A stretch of DNA of 64,000 nt from NCBI GenBank assembly GCA_913778145.1, contig CAJYVI010000165.1:1-64000 (forward strand). The letters are read 5' to 3'. This DNA is from an uncultured Pseudocitrobacter sp. (lineage in GTDB: Bacteria > Pseudomonadota > Gammaproteobacteria > Enterobacterales > Enterobacteriaceae). A model generated the notes under the pieces. It was not told the origin of the DNA. It did no database searches and was given only the letters and a program-made list of their open reading frames with translations. A program made the translations under genes and the position numbers. Positions 31,052 through 42,998 of the stretch are shown piece after piece (the stretch's first letter is position 1; each line of letters opens with the position of its first letter).

Positions 31052-33613
31052 ATGAGTACGATTGATAACCTGGACGCGCATACGCCAATGATGCAGCAGT
31101 ATCTCAAGCTGAAAGCCCAGCATCCTGAGATTCTGCTGTTCTACCGCATGGGCGACTTCTACGAACTGTTCTACGATGACGCGAAACGCGCATCGCAGCT
31201 GCTGGATATTTCACTGACCAAACGCGGCGCATCCGCAGGCGAGCCCATCCCGATGGCGGGCATTCCGCATCATGCGGTGGAAAACTATCTCGCCAAGCTG
31301 GTGAATCAGGGCGAATCGGTCGCTATTTGCGAACAGATTGGCGACCCGGCGACCAGTAAAGGCCCGGTGGAACGCAAGGTTGTGCGTATCGTCACGCCGG
31401 GCACTATCAGCGATGAAGCGCTGCTGCAGGAGCGCCAGGATAACCTGCTGGCAGCTATCTGGCAGGACAGCAAAGGCTACGGCTATGCGACGCTGGATAT
31501 CAGTTCCGGGCGTTTCCGCCTCAGCGAACCGGCTGACCGGGAAACCATGGCAGCAGAGCTGCAACGCACTAACCCTGCGGAATTGCTGTATGCAGAAGAT
31601 TTCGCCGAGATGGCGCTGATTGAAGGCCGTCGCGGCCTGCGTCGTCGCCCGCTGTGGGAGTTTGAAATCGACACCGCGCGTCAGCAGCTCAACCTGCAAT
31701 TCGGTACCCGCGATCTTATCGGTTTTGGCGTGGAAAATGCCCCGCGCGGCCTGTGTGCCGCCGGATGCCTGTTACAGTACGTAAAAGATACCCAACGCAC
31801 CTCGCTGCCGCACATTCGTTCTATCACCATGGAGCGTCAGCAGGACAGTATCATCATGGATGCGGCCACCCGGCGTAATCTGGAGATCACCCAGAATCTG
31901 GGCGGTGGCGTTGAAAACACGCTGGCGTCCGTGTTGGATTGTACCGTAACGCCGATGGGTAGCCGTATGCTGAAACGCTGGCTGCATATGCCGGTGCGTG
32001 ACACCAAAACCCTGACAGAACGCCAGCAAACTATCGGCGCGTTGCAGGACGCGACGGGCGAACTGCAACCAGTGCTGCGTCAGGTGGGCGATCTCGAACG
32101 TATTCTGGCGCGCCTGGCGCTGCGTACCGCTCGCCCGCGCGATCTGGCGCGGATGCGTCATGCCTTCCAGCAATTACCGGAACTGCGCGCCCAGCTGGAA
32201 AACGTTGAGAGCGCCCCGGTACAAATGCTGCGCGAAAAAATGGGCGAGTTCACGGAACTGCGTGAACTGCTCGAACGCGCGATTATCGACGCGCCACCGG
32301 TGCTGGTGCGCGATGGCGGCGTCATCGCGCCGGGTTACAACGAAGAGCTGGATGAGTGGCGCGCGCTGGCCGACGGCGCAACCGACTACCTCGATCGTCT
32401 GGAAATTCGTGAACGCGAGCGTACTGGCCTGGATACATTGAAAGTGGGCTTTAATGCCGTTCACGGTTATTACATTCAGATCAGCCGTGGGCAAAGCCAC
32501 CTGGCACCTATCAACTATGTTCGCCGCCAGACGCTGAAAAATGCCGAACGCTACATTATTCCAGAGCTGAAAGAGTACGAGGACAAAGTCCTCACCTCCA
32601 AAGGCAAAGCGCTGGCGCTGGAAAAACAGCTTTATGATGAACTGTTCGACCTGCTGCTGCCGCATCTGGCTGACCTGCAACAGAGCGCAAGCGCCCTGGC
32701 GGAGCTGGACGTGCTGGTTAATCTTGCCGAACGCGCGTATACGCTGAACTACACCTGCCCGACCTTTATCGATAAGCCCGGTATCCGCATCACTGAAGGC
32801 CGCCACCCGGTGGTGGAACAGGTACTGAACGAGCCGTTTATCGCTAACCCGCTGAATCTGTCGCCACAGCGTCGTATGCTAATCATTACCGGCCCGAATA
32901 TGGGCGGTAAGAGTACCTACATGCGTCAGACGGCGCTGATCGCGCTGCTGGCCTATATCGGCAGCTATGTGCCTGCACAAAGCGTGGAGATTGGCCCGAT
33001 TGACCGTATCTTTACCCGCGTGGGCGCGGCGGATGATCTGGCGTCCGGCCGCTCAACCTTTATGGTGGAGATGACCGAAACGGCTAATATTCTGCATAAC
33101 GCCACCGAAAACAGCCTGGTGCTGATGGATGAAATTGGGCGCGGTACATCAACCTACGACGGTCTGTCACTGGCATGGGCGTGTGCGGAAAATCTGGCGA
33201 ATAAAATCAAAGCATTAACGCTGTTTGCCACCCACTACTTCGAACTGACTCAACTGCCGGAGAAAATGGAAGGCGTCGCCAACGTGCACCTTGATGCGCT
33301 GGAACACGGCGACACTATCGCCTTTATGCACAGCGTGCAGGATGGCGCGGCAAGTAAGAGCTACGGCCTGGCGGTTGCGGCCCTGGCAGGCGTGCCAAAA
33401 GAGGTGATCAAACGCGCGCGGCAGAAACTGCGTGAGCTGGAGAGCATTTCACCGAATGCCGCCGCGACGCAGGTCGATGGCACGCAGATGTCGCTGCTTT
33501 CAGTGCCGGAAGAAACCTCGCCCGCGGTGGAAGCGCTGGAAACTCTCGACCCGGATTCACTCACCCCGCGACAGGCGCTGGAGTGGATTTATCGGTTGAA
33601 GGGGTTGGTGTAA
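31052..33613 (+). CDS. mutS: MutS, DNA mismatch recognition ATPase
   Basis: This 853-residue protein, the same length as in E. coli, finds mismatches and starts MutL/MutH repair. The mismatch-binding Phe and Glu lie in GDFYELF (about residues 35-41). The ABC ATPase part has a Walker [10 protein letters not shown] near 614 and a Walker [13 protein letters not shown] near 690. The C-terminal tetramer region is intact. Confidence 0.98.
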   Translation: MSTIDNLDAHTPMMQQYLKLKAQHPEILLFYRMGDFYELFYDDAKRASQLLDISLTKRGASAGEPIPMAGIPHHAVENYLAKLVNQGESVAICEQIGDPATSKGPVERKVVRIVTPGTISDEALLQERQDNLLAAIWQDSKGYGYATLDISSGRFRLSEPADRETMAAELQRTNPAELLYAEDFAEMALIEGRRGLRRRPLWEFEIDTARQQLNLQFGTRDLIGFGVENAPRGLCAAGCLLQYVKDTQRTSLPHIRSITMERQQDSIIMDAATRRNLEITQNLGGGVENTLASVLDCTVTPMGSRMLKRWLHMPVRDTKTLTERQQTIGALQDATGELQPVLRQVGDLERILARLALRTARPRDLARMRHAFQQLPELRAQLENVESAPVQMLREKMGEFTELRELLERAIIDAPPVLVRDGGVIAPGYNEELDEWRALADGATDYLDRLEIRERERTGLDTLKVGFNAVHGYYIQISRGQSHLAPINYVRRQTLKNAERYIIPELKEYEDKVLTSKGKALALEKQLYDELFDLLLPHLADLQQSASALAELDVLVNLAERAYTLNYTCPTFIDKPGIRITEGRHPVVEQVLNEPFIANPLNLSPQRRMLIITGPNMGGKSTYMRQTALIALLAYIGSYVPAQSVEIGPIDRIFTRVGAADDLASGRSTFMVEMTETANILHNATENSLVLMDEIGRGTSTYDGLSLAWACAENLANKIKALTLFATHYFELTQLPEKMEGVANVHLDALEHGDTIAFMHSVQDGAASKSYGLAVAALAGVPKEVIKRARQKLRELESISPNAAATQVDGTQMSLLSVPEETSPAVEALETLDPDSLTPRQALEWIYRLKGLV

Positions 33614-33619
33614 TATTAA

Positions 33620-33646
33620 TGAGCCCCGATTAAACTTCGGGGCTCA
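33620..33646 (+). terminator. Hairpin after mutS
   Basis: TGAGCCCCG ... CGGGGCTCA forms a 9-bp perfect stem 6 nt past the mutS stop. The following tract is mixed A/T. Confidence 0.75.
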
Positions 33647-33717
33647 TATATCTCTTATCCGATAGATAAAAAAGGAGTAAAATAAGCACTATCAAGAACA
33701 AAACATTCAAGAAAATA

Positions 33718-34581
33718 ATGAGAAAAATAATTGCATCAATGATTTTAATAATTAGCACCACTGCAATAGGCGCCGAAGATACCCCTTCACATTTTGATAT
33801 TCCCGAGCAAGTATTAAATAATATGACGAAGGAATCACGAAATAAACTACAGGATATCATTACCAAGGCTCAACATGGCGATAAAGTCTCACAAACAGTG
33901 ATGGGAATCATATATCTGAATGGTCTAACTGAAAGCCCTTCAGTGAAGGATATAAACAAAGCATTTTATTGGTTCAACCTTGCAGCAAAGCAAGATTATG
34001 ATGAAGCTGAATTTTACTTAGGACAGCTTTATCATTACGGATATGATAATACAGCACCCAACTATCGCACTGCGATATACTGGTACGAGAAAGCGGCAGA
34101 AAAAGGGAATGAACAAGCTCAAATAAACTGTGCTAATATTTATCAGTTTGGCCCACAGGAATTCAAAAACATTAACAAAGCCAAGTTTTGGCTTCAGAAA
34201 GCAGTACAGAAGGACAATCCTATTGCGCATGCTAATTTAGGTATTATCGGAGTTCAAGAGAATAATTATGCTGAAGCTATCCCTCATTTAAAAATAGCGG
34301 CAGAAAAGGGTCAGCGACTTGGACAGTATAATTATGGAACACTTTTCTTTAATGGTCATGGCCTTCCCAAAGATATACAACAGGCTAAATATTGGTTTGA
34401 AAAAGCTGCCACTCAAAACTTACCTATCGCACAAATTACTTTAGGACAAATTTATGCCTGGGGACTTGATGGAAATGGCATAAATAAAGAAGAAGCGTTA
34501 CTCTGGTTAAATAAAGCCAAAAATCAAGGTTCACTTACTGACAAACAGATTAAAGCCATTATTTCAAAAAAAACAGATTAA
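33718..34581 (+). CDS. Secreted Sel1-like repeat protein
   Basis: This 287-residue protein begins with a signal peptide (MRKIIASMILIISTTAIGA) and then has five or six Sel1-like repeats of about 36 residues, with patterns such as A.YWYEKAAEKGN.QAQ and AKYWFEKAATQNLPIAQ. Such proteins serve as periplasmic scaffolds or in stress and host contact; no specific role can be given. The gene is much more AT-rich than its neighbours and is not found at this place in E. coli K-12, suggesting acquisition. It lies 22 nt before pphB. Confidence 0.8.
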   Translation: MRKIIASMILIISTTAIGAEDTPSHFDIPEQVLNNMTKESRNKLQDIITKAQHGDKVSQTVMGIIYLNGLTESPSVKDINKAFYWFNLAAKQDYDEAEFYLGQLYHYGYDNTAPNYRTAIYWYEKAAEKGNEQAQINCANIYQFGPQEFKNINKAKFWLQKAVQKDNPIAHANLGIIGVQENNYAEAIPHLKIAAEKGQRLGQYNYGTLFFNGHGLPKDIQQAKYWFEKAATQNLPIAQITLGQIYAWGLDGNGINKEEALLWLNKAKNQGSLTDKQIKAIISKKTD

Positions 34582-34603
34582 CTTACCACAAAGTCGCATA
34601 TTA

Positions 34604-35260
34604 ATGCCATTCGTTCGCTATCAAAAAATCGACACTCATAATTATCGCCATATCTGGGCCGTTGGTGATATTCATGGTGACTATCAATTATTGCAATCCC
34701 GCCTACATCAACTCTCTTTTTGTCCCGAAACAGACTTACTTATCTCTGTCGGCGATAACATTGATCGTGGGCCGGAGAGTCTTAACGTGCTGCGTCTGTT
34801 AAACCAGCCCTGGTTTACGTCGGTTAAAGGCAACCACGAAGCGATGGCGCTGGATGCGTTCGCGACCGGAGACGGCAACATGTGGCTTGCCAGCGGCGGT
34901 GACTGGTTCTTTGAATTAAATGAGACGGAACAACAAGAGGCAATAGATCTGTTGCTGAAATTTCATCACCTTCCGCATATTATTGAAATCACTAACAACA
35001 TCATAAAATATGTCATCGCACATGCGGATTATCCGGGTAATGAATATCAGTTTGGCAAGGAAGTAGCGGAAAGAGAGGTACTCTGGCCTGTTGATCGCGT
35101 GCAGAAATCACTCAAAGGCGAGTTAAAAGAAATAAACGGTGCCGATTGTTTTATCTTCGGGCATATGATATTTACAAATATCCAGACATTTGCCAATCAG
35201 GTTTATATTGATACCGGCTCGCCGGAAAGCGGGCGGTTATCGTTTTATAAAATAAAATGA
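34604..35260 (+). CDS. pphB: PphB, serine/threonine protein phosphatase 2
   Basis: This 218-residue metallophosphatase has the PPP motifs GDIHGDY (residue 22), GDNIDRG (52) and GNHE (77), plus later histidines HADYP and FGHM. It matches E. coli PrpB in length. No clear ribosome site precedes the ATG, and the 22-nt distance from the Sel1 gene could mean coupled expression. Confidence 0.93.
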   Translation: MPFVRYQKIDTHNYRHIWAVGDIHGDYQLLQSRLHQLSFCPETDLLISVGDNIDRGPESLNVLRLLNQPWFTSVKGNHEAMALDAFATGDGNMWLASGGDWFFELNETEQQEAIDLLLKFHHLPHIIEITNNIIKYVIAHADYPGNEYQFGKEVAEREVLWPVDRVQKSLKGELKEINGADCFIFGHMIFTNIQTFANQVYIDTGSPESGRLSFYKIK

Positions 35261-35264
35261 CGTA

Positions 35265-35298
35265 GCCGGGTAAGGCAAAGCCTCTACCCGGCACTTTT
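35265..35298. terminator. Terminator between convergent pphB and kpdD
   Basis: GCCGGGTA and TACCCGGC form a stem with a 12-base loop followed by ACTTTTTT on the plus strand. Confidence 0.75.
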
Positions 35299-35301
35299 TT
35301 A

Positions 35302-35538
35302 TTAACACTTATCTTCCGCCAGCAGCGGCGGAATGCTCGGCACCATTGGCGCATCATCAATATCTTTCTGCGTCATACGGAACGCTTCCGGATAATGATC
35401 GCGGCTGGTGCGGCGTAGCGGTTCGGTATCGCGCCAGGTATAGAGGCAATGCTGGCACTGATAGACCGTCCAGACATCTTTCACCGGCGATTTCGCCATC
35501 ACTTCAATCTGTTCATCGGCACAACGTGGACAAATCAT
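35302..35538 (-). CDS. kpdD: Hydroxyarylic acid decarboxylase subunit D (small zinc-ribbon protein)
   Basis: This 78-residue protein has two CxxC pairs, CPRC at 3 and CQHC near 28, as in the VdcD/YclD/KpdD family. It is needed with subunits B and C for non-oxidative decarboxylation of hydroxybenzoates such as 4-hydroxybenzoate or vanillate; its own job is unclear. It follows kpdC by 10 nt. Confidence 0.88.
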   Translation of the reverse strand: MICPRCADEQIEVMAKSPVKDVWTVYQCQHCLYTWRDTEPLRRTSRDHYPEAFRMTQKDIDDAPMVPSIPPLLAEDKC

Positions 35539-35548
35539 CTTGTTCTCC

Positions 35549-36976
35549 TTATTTACGTGCGGCCAGCATAGCGGTCAGTTTTTCAGCCCAGGCTTTGGTT
35601 TCCGGCAAATCCACCACCGGCTGGCTGTAGTGACCACGGTTGTCCGGGGCGACAGGCGTGGTAGCGTCGATAATCAGCTTGTCCGTGATCCCCGCCGGGC
35701 TTGAACCGGGGTCGAGTTCCAGCACGGACATATTCGGCAACTGCACCAGGTCGCCCGCCGGGTTCACTTTCGACGAGAGCGCCCACATCACCTGCGGCAG
35801 GTTGAACGGGTCAACGTCTTCATCGACCATAATCACCATCTTCACGTAGCCCAGACCGTGCGGCGTGGTCATCGCACGCAGGCCCACCGCGCGGGCAAAG
35901 CCGCCGTAGCGTTTTTTGGTGGAGATAATCGCCAGCAGGCCGTGGGTGTACATGGCGTTCACCGCCTGCACTTCCGGGAACTCGGCTTTCAGTTGCTGGT
36001 ACAGCGGCACGCAGGTGGCAGGCCCCATCAAATAGTCGATTTCGGTCCACGGCATGCCGAGGTACAGCGATTCGAAAATCGGTTTGGTGCGGTAAGAGAC
36101 TTTATCGATGCGCACCACGGTCATGTTGCGCCCGCCGGAGTAGTGGCCGGTAAACTCACCGAACGGCCCTTCAATTTCACGTTTGCGGCTTTCTATTACC
36201 CCTTCGAGGATCACTTCAGAACCCCACGGCACATCAAAACCGGTCAGCGGCGCGGTGGCGATCGGGTACGGGCTTTCGCGCAGCGCACCTGCCATTTCGT
36301 ACTCGGACTGATCGTATTTCAGCGGTGTGGCGCCCATCAGGGTGATGATCGGATCGTTACCCAGGGTAATCGCAATCGGCAGATCTTCACCGCGTTCTTC
36401 CGCTTTATGTAGATGCAGAGCGATATCGTGCATCGGCACCGGTTGCAGGCCGAGCTTACGCTTGCCCTTCACTTCCATGCGGTAGATGCCGACGTTTTGC
36501 TTGCCGAAGTTATCCGGGTCGAGCGGGTCGCGGGAAACCACGCACGCTTTATCGAGATAGAAACCGCCATCACCGTCGTTTAAACGAAACAGCGGCAGAA
36601 TATCGAACAGGTTAATCTCGTCGCCATCGACGGTGTTCTGCGCCCAGGCTGGATTGGCGCGGCGCTCCGGGGTAATCGGGAAGTTATCCCAGCGGCGGAT
36701 AAACTCATCAATCTGCTTTTTGACCGGCGTGTTTGGCGGCAGACCGAGGGAAATCGCGTGGTTCTGCCAGGAGCCGATGGTGTTCATTGCCACGCGGGCA
36801 TCGGTAAAGCCGCGAATATTGTCAAACCATAGCGCCGGCGCGCCGTCGCCGATACGCCCGGTGGCGTTGGCTGCTGCTGCCAGATCCGGCTCCGCATTCA
36901 CCTCTTCGCTGATTTTCAGCAATTGCCCCTGGTCGTCGAGCGCCTGTAAAAAGCTGCGTAAATCATCAAAAGCCAT
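35549..36976 (-). CDS. kpdC: Hydroxyarylic acid decarboxylase subunit C (UbiD family)
   Basis: This 475-residue enzyme uses prenylated FMN to decarboxylate phenolic acids reversibly. It is of full family length and has the conserved core E...E.D region in EIEGPFGEFTGHYSGG near 260-275. Its substrate range cannot be read from the sequence, with 4-hydroxybenzoate, vanillate or protocatechuate all possible. Its ATG overlaps the kpdB stop (TAATG), so translation is coupled. Confidence 0.92.
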   Translation of the reverse strand: MAFDDLRSFLQALDDQGQLLKISEEVNAEPDLAAAANATGRIGDGAPALWFDNIRGFTDARVAMNTIGSWQNHAISLGLPPNTPVKKQIDEFIRRWDNFPITPERRANPAWAQNTVDGDEINLFDILPLFRLNDGDGGFYLDKACVVSRDPLDPDNFGKQNVGIYRMEVKGKRKLGLQPVPMHDIALHLHKAEERGEDLPIAITLGNDPIITLMGATPLKYDQSEYEMAGALRESPYPIATAPLTGFDVPWGSEVILEGVIESRKREIEGPFGEFTGHYSGGRNMTVVRIDKVSYRTKPIFESLYLGMPWTEIDYLMGPATCVPLYQQLKAEFPEVQAVNAMYTHGLLAIISTKKRYGGFARAVGLRAMTTPHGLGYVKMVIMVDEDVDPFNLPQVMWALSSKVNPAGDLVQLPNMSVLELDPGSSPAGITDKLIIDATTPVAPDNRGHYSQPVVDLPETKAWAEKLTAMLAARK

Positions 36977-37569
36977 TATGCATTCTCCTGTGAAAATGAG
37001 TGTGCCGACGGAAGCCCCTTCCAGCGGCGGGCCTTGTCATACTTCAGGCCGAATTGGTCCAGCACGCGGGTGACGATGTGATCGACAATGTCGCCCACCG
37101 TTTCCGGGTGGTTATAGAAAGCAGGCATGGGTGGCACCATCGCCACGCCCATACGAGAAAGCGCCAGCATATTTTCCAGGTGAATTGTGCTAAGCGGCAT
37201 TTCACGCGGCACCAGTACCAGCTTGCGCCCCTCTTTGAGCACCACGTCCGCCGCGCGTCCTACCAGGCCATCGGCGTACCCGGCGCGGATCCCCGCCAGG
37301 GTTTTCATGCTGCAAGGAATCACAATCATGCCGTCGGTCTGGAATGAGCCTGATGAGATAGTTGCTGCCTGATCCGCCGGGCTGTGGCTGAAATCCGCTA
37401 ACGCGGCAACATCACGCGCACTGTACGGCGTTTCCAGCTCGATGGTGGTTTTGGCCCACTTCGACATCACCAGATGCGTTTCAACCTCTGGCATATCACG
37501 CAGCGCCTTAAGCAGCGCGACGCCAAGCGGTGCGCCTGTTGCGCCTGTCATACCCACTATCAGTCTCAT
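36976..37569 (-). CDS. kpdB: UbiX-like flavin prenyltransferase (subunit B)
   Basis: This 197-residue enzyme makes the prenylated FMN cofactor for KpdC from FMN and dimethylallyl phosphate. Typical marks are the N-terminal GMTGATGAPLG nucleotide loop and the LVLVPREMPLS stretch in the middle. The genome will also have the ubiquinone ubiX; this copy is tied to the decarboxylase operon and is its first gene. Confidence 0.92.
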   Translation of the reverse strand: MRLIVGMTGATGAPLGVALLKALRDMPEVETHLVMSKWAKTTIELETPYSARDVAALADFSHSPADQAATISSGSFQTDGMIVIPCSMKTLAGIRAGYADGLVGRAADVVLKEGRKLVLVPREMPLSTIHLENMLALSRMGVAMVPPMPAFYNHPETVGDIVDHIVTRVLDQFGLKYDKARRWKGLPSAHSFSQENA

Positions 37570-37588
37570 TCTTCACCTCAATCATTTT

Positions 37589-37659
37589 GTTCGTACACGA
37601 ACGTTTTCATATAAATTACGTCAGAATGACCGTGCACACAATATTGTTCGTATACGATC
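37589..37659. promoter_or_regulatory. Two matching palindromes between kpdBCD and the MarR gene
   Basis: GTTCGT-AC-ACGAAC at 37589-37602 and GTTCGT-AT-ACGATC at 37646-37659 are nearly the same 14-bp site, 57 bp centre to centre. They sit in the divergent promoter region and are the natural operators for the MarR protein next door. Confidence 0.75.
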
Positions 37660-37742
37660 GCACTCAAAGCTAAAAAATGAAGGATTAAAAAAGATGCGCG
37701 TAGCGGCTATCATGAAGGAAAGTTTTTTATGACGGGGTTTTC

Positions 37743-38147
37743 ATGGAGTTAAGAAACGAAGCATTTCACCTGCTGCGCCAGCTCTTTCAGCGACACACCG
37801 CGCGCTGGCAGCAAGAACTGCCGGAGCTGACCAAGCCCCAGTACGCCGTAATGCGCTCTATTGCTGAACATCCGGGCATTGAGCAGGTAGAATTGACGGA
37901 AGTGGCAGTGAGCACTAAAGCCACGCTTGCCGAGATGTTGAGCCGTATGGAAAGTCGTAATCTGGTACGACGCGAGCACGATCCTGCCGATAAACGTCGC
38001 CGGTTTGTCTTTCTCACCGAAGAGGGTGAAGCGTTATTGAATGCCAAAAAAACGCTTGGCAACAGCGTTGATGAGGAGTTTTTAGGACGATTAAGCGAGG
38101 AAGAGCGCGAACAGTTTACGCGGCTGGTGAGAAAGATGATGGGGTGA
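37743..38147 (+). CDS. MarR-family regulator divergent from the decarboxylase operon
   Basis: This 134-residue winged-helix protein has the MarR core: helix-turn-helix near residues 45-75 and wing DPADKRRRFVFLTEEG near 80-95. It is probably the phenolic-acid-sensing repressor of kpdBCD, as for the PecS/MarR regulators of padC-type genes. That role is inferred from divergence and the twin operators. Confidence 0.85.
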   Translation: MELRNEAFHLLRQLFQRHTARWQQELPELTKPQYAVMRSIAEHPGIEQVELTEVAVSTKATLAEMLSRMESRNLVRREHDPADKRRRFVFLTEEGEALLNAKKTLGNSVDEEFLGRLSEEEREQFTRLVRKMMG

Positions 38148-38164
38148 ATCATCAGCCCAAAAAG

Positions 38165-38194
38165 AAAAAGGCCAGTCTCTCGACCGGCCTTTTT
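38165..38194. terminator. Bidirectional terminator between the MarR gene and rpoS
   Basis: AAAAAGGCC ... GGCCTTTTT with an inner GTC/GAC stem has a T run on both strands and serves both convergent genes. Confidence 0.9.
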
Positions 38195-38207
38195 GACGAA
38201 TGTTCAC

Positions 38208-39200
38208 TTATTCGCGGAACAGCGCTTCGATATTCAGCCCCTGCGTCTGCAGAATTTCACGCAGACGGCGCAGGCCTTCAACCTGAATCTGACGAACGCG
38301 TTCACGAGTGAGGCCAATTTCGCGGCCCACATCTTCAAGCGTTGCAGCTTCATACCCCAGTAAACCGAAACGACGTGCCAGCACTTCACGCTGTTTGGCG
38401 TTCAGTTCGAACAGCCATTTGACGATGCTCTGTTTCATGTCATCGTCCTGCGTGGTGTCTTCCGGGCCGTTTTCCTTTTCATCGGCCAGGATGTCCAGCA
38501 GCGCTTTTTCAGAGTCTCCGCCCAGCGGCGTGTCGACTGAGGTAATGCGCTCGTTGAGACGCAGCATACGGCTTACGTCATCAACCGGTTTGTCCAGCTG
38601 TTCGGCTATTTCTTCTGCGCTTGGCTCGTGGTCCAGTTTATGGGACAACTCGCGCGCCGTGCGCAGATAGACGTTCAGCTCTTTGACGATGTGAATCGGC
38701 AAACGAATGGTACGGGTTTGGTTCATAATCGCCCGTTCAATCGTCTGGCGTATCCACCAGGTCGCGTAGGTTGAAAAGCGGAACCCGCGTTCCGGGTCAA
38801 ACTTCTCAACAGCGCGGATAAGCCCCAAATTGCCCTCTTCGATAAGATCCAGCAGCGCCAGACCACGATTGCCATAACGGCGAGCAATTTTTACCACCAG
38901 ACGCAGGTTACTCTCGATCATTCTGCGACGGGAGGCGACGTCTCCACGCAATGCACGACGTGCAAAATAGACTTCTTCTTCGGCTGTTAACAGTGGAGAA
39001 TAACCGATCTCTCCAAGGTAAAGCTGAGTCGCGTCCAGCACACGCTGTGTGGCACCCTGCGATAACAGCTCTTCCTCAGCCAGGTCGTTATCACTGGGTT
39101 CCTCTTCTACTAAGGCTTTCTCATCGAAAACCTCTGCTCCGTTCTCATCAAATTCCGCGTCTTCATTTAAATCATGAACTTTCAGCGTATTCTGACTCAT
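38208..39200 (-). CDS. rpoS: RpoS, stationary-phase and general-stress sigma factor
   Basis: This 330-residue sigma-70 family protein has the E. coli length. Region 2 holds [18 protein letters not shown], and region 4 the helix [22 protein letters not shown]. The frame extends to 39236, but the ATG at 39200 has TAGGAG upstream and the family start MSQNTLK. As in E. coli, the main promoter should be inside nlpD, giving a long 5' leader for small-RNA control. Confidence 0.97.
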   Translation of the reverse strand: MSQNTLKVHDLNEDAEFDENGAEVFDEKALVEEEPSDNDLAEEELLSQGATQRVLDATQLYLGEIGYSPLLTAEEEVYFARRALRGDVASRRRMIESNLRLVVKIARRYGNRGLALLDLIEEGNLGLIRAVEKFDPERGFRFSTYATWWIRQTIERAIMNQTRTIRLPIHIVKELNVYLRTARELSHKLDHEPSAEEIAEQLDKPVDDVSRMLRLNERITSVDTPLGGDSEKALLDILADEKENGPEDTTQDDDMKQSIVKWLFELNAKQREVLARRFGLLGYEAATLEDVGREIGLTRERVRQIQVEGLRRLREILQTQGLNIEALFRE

Positions 39201-39306
39201 AAGGTGGCTCCTACCCGTGATCCCCAGGCAAAGCACCTTATCACTTCATCTTCAGACGGCGCGTTTTACACCGCCTGAATGACTCCGTGCTTAGTACTCT
39301 GCCGAA

Positions 39307-40461
39307 TTATCGCTGCGGCAAATACTGCAGCGGGTTTACGGATTTCCCCTTGTAACGAATTTCAAAATGCAAGCGTGTAGAACTGGTTCCGGTGCTACCC
39401 ATGGTAGCTATTTTTTGCCCCGCCTTAACCTCTTGTTGTTCCCGGACCAGCATTGTGTCGTTATGGGCGTAGGCGCTCAGGTAATCATCGTTGTGTTTGA
39501 TGATAATAAGATTACCGTATCCTCGCAGTGCATTACCGGCATACACAACGCGACCATCCGCGGTCGCGGTGATAGCCTGTCCTTTGCTACCTGCGATATC
39601 GATGCCTTTGTTGCCTCCTTCGGAGCCGCCAAAGCCTTCGATGATTTTGCCATCAGTTGGCCAGCGCCAGGACGAAATTGGCGCGCTGGTTGTCGTACTG
39701 CTGGCATTGGGTACGGAAGTGCTCGCAACCGGTGCTGTTACAGGCGCTGTGACTGTCGTCGCAGGCTTGTTATTAGGCAACATCTTGTTAGCACTTTGTT
39801 CACCTGAATCCTCAGAATACGTAATTGTTGGTTGCGACGCAACAGCTACGGTGGAATTTTGTGCAGGTTTTGCGGCTGCCGTCTGAGAAGTGGCTGCCGC
39901 CTGCGTGCTGGCCATGGCAACTGGGTTATTGCCGGTAATCGGCTGGCCGGACGCGTTCCCAACTTGCAGCACCTGGCCGACATTCAGCGCGTAAGGCGCG
40001 GCAACGTTATTGCGCTGCGCCAGGTCACGGAAGTCGTTACCGGTGACCCATGCGATATAGAAAAGCGTGTCGCCATGCTTAACGGTATAGGTGCTGCCGC
40101 CCGCATAGCTACCTTTCGGAATGTCACCATATTTTCGGTTATAGACGATGTGACCGTTCTGCATTTGCACCGGTTGCTGAGCAACAGGTTGCTGTGTGAC
40201 AGGCTGAATTTGCGTCGGCTGAGTTTGTACCGGCTGCACAGGTTGGATTTGCGGCGTCGCCGGCACGCTGTTTTGCGCCGTGGCGTTCACTTTCTGCTGC
40301 GGCGTAATTAGCATGCCGGAATTGGTACTGCTGGAGGTGTTTCCGTTAACAGAGGTTACCGGTGCAGGCGGATTGTCTGAAGAGCAACCAGCCAGCCAGA
40401 GTGAAACCAGTGATAATGCCGCAACACGGCGTACGGTGATTTTTGGGCTTCCCGCGCTCAT
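39307..40461 (-). CDS. nlpD: NlpD, outer-membrane lipoprotein activator of amidase AmiC
   Basis: This 384-residue lipoprotein (E. coli 379) has a lipobox LAGC with Cys26. A low-complexity Gln/Pro/Val part around 60-100 precedes a LysM domain ([14 protein letters not shown], about 125-170). A C-terminal M23-like domain lacks the metal ligands: the usual H..D motif reads NKGIDIAG and the last motif is LHFEI. So it is an activator, not a peptidase. The next gene down is rpoS. Confidence 0.94.
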   Translation of the reverse strand: MSAGSPKITVRRVAALSLVSLWLAGCSSDNPPAPVTSVNGNTSSSTNSGMLITPQQKVNATAQNSVPATPQIQPVQPVQTQPTQIQPVTQQPVAQQPVQMQNGHIVYNRKYGDIPKGSYAGGSTYTVKHGDTLFYIAWVTGNDFRDLAQRNNVAAPYALNVGQVLQVGNASGQPITGNNPVAMASTQAAATSQTAAAKPAQNSTVAVASQPTITYSEDSGEQSANKMLPNNKPATTVTAPVTAPVASTSVPNASSTTTSAPISSWRWPTDGKIIEGFGGSEGGNKGIDIAGSKGQAITATADGRVVYAGNALRGYGNLIIIKHNDDYLSAYAHNDTMLVREQQEVKAGQKIATMGSTGTSSTRLHFEIRYKGKSVNPLQYLPQR

Positions 40462-40586
40462 TTATCCCCCAGGAATAGTGTTAACTGCCAGTGTGTTAAT
40501 AACCGTGTCGCGTCCATCGTGGACTTTTATAAAGCCTTAACACGATACGCTGAATTGTGCCGAAAAACCTAAGAAAAATCCGGGTC

Positions 40587-41948
<1,362 letters not shown>

Positions 41949-41968
<20 letters not shown>

Positions 41969-42998
41969 ATTCACCTGTTGTATTGATAAGTTCCCTTACC
42001 ACGCTGGTCGCAAAGCTGCCCGCCGGGAGCCAGAAACGCAACTCGACGGTTACGTCGTCCCACCAGTTCCACTCAAGCTGTTGTGGATAGAGCAGCATCG
42101 CGCGCCGCGCGGCCTCTACTTTTTCGCGCACCAGCAGCGACTGGAGCGCGGTTTCTTCTGCAAGCTGAAGTTGTTCAAATGCGAGCGCCTCACGCTGGGT
42201 TCCCCAGTCGCCGCTACCCGGCATTGACGCGGTGATCATCAATTCGCGCGCGTCCACACGCGTTTGCAGTTCGGGCATTTCTTCAGGCGTGGCGACAAAC
42301 CAGCTGCCGCGTCCCGCTAATTGTAGCGCATCGCCATCAACAACTTGATTAAATTCCGGTTTCTGTAAGCGCGCGCTCACCAGCTGATTAAACAACGCAC
42401 TGCGCGCTGCCGACAACCAAAAACTGCGTTTATTGCGATCGCGCACCGGTGCACCGCTTTCGGCCCAACGCAGTGCGCCTTGCAGATTGCTGCCACCAAT
42501 ACCAAAGCGCTGTGCGCCGAAATAGTTCGGCACACCCTGGGCGTTAATCGCCTGCAATCGCGTGTCGATATCCTCGCGATGGCTGACTTCGCGCAGAATA
42601 ATTGTGAACTGGTTACCTTTCAGCGCGCCTAAACGCAGTTTACGCTTATGACGCGCATACTCCAGCACCTGGCAGCCTTCCAGCTCGAACTTGCTTAAAT
42701 CGGGCATTTCTTTGCCCGGCACGCGCGCGCAGAGCCACTGCTCGGTGACCGCGTGTTTGTCTTTCTGTCCGGCAAAGCTCACTTCGCGGGCGTGAATTTT
42801 CAGGAATTTCGCCAGCGCGTCGGCCACGAAACGGGTATTGCAGCCATTTTTCAGGATGCGCACCAGAACGTGCTCGCCTTCGCCGTCAGGCTCAAATCCT
42901 AAGTCTTCTACCACCAGGAAATCTTCCGGGTTGGCTTTCAGCAGCCCGTGCCCCTGCGGCTTACCGTGCAGGTAAGTCAGGTCATCGAATGCAATCAT
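41949..42998 (-). CDS. truD: TruD, tRNA pseudouridine-13 synthase
   Basis: This 349-residue protein, as in E. coli, modifies U13 in tRNA-Glu. The catalytic aspartate is in [11 protein letters not shown] near residue 80. It overlaps ispF by 4 nt upstream and surE by 20 nt downstream. Confidence 0.96.

Noticed and set aside
34604-34606. Possible pseudogene status of pphB because of a missing ribosome site
   Set aside because: The frame is full length with all phosphatase motifs; coupling to the upstream gene explains the weak start.
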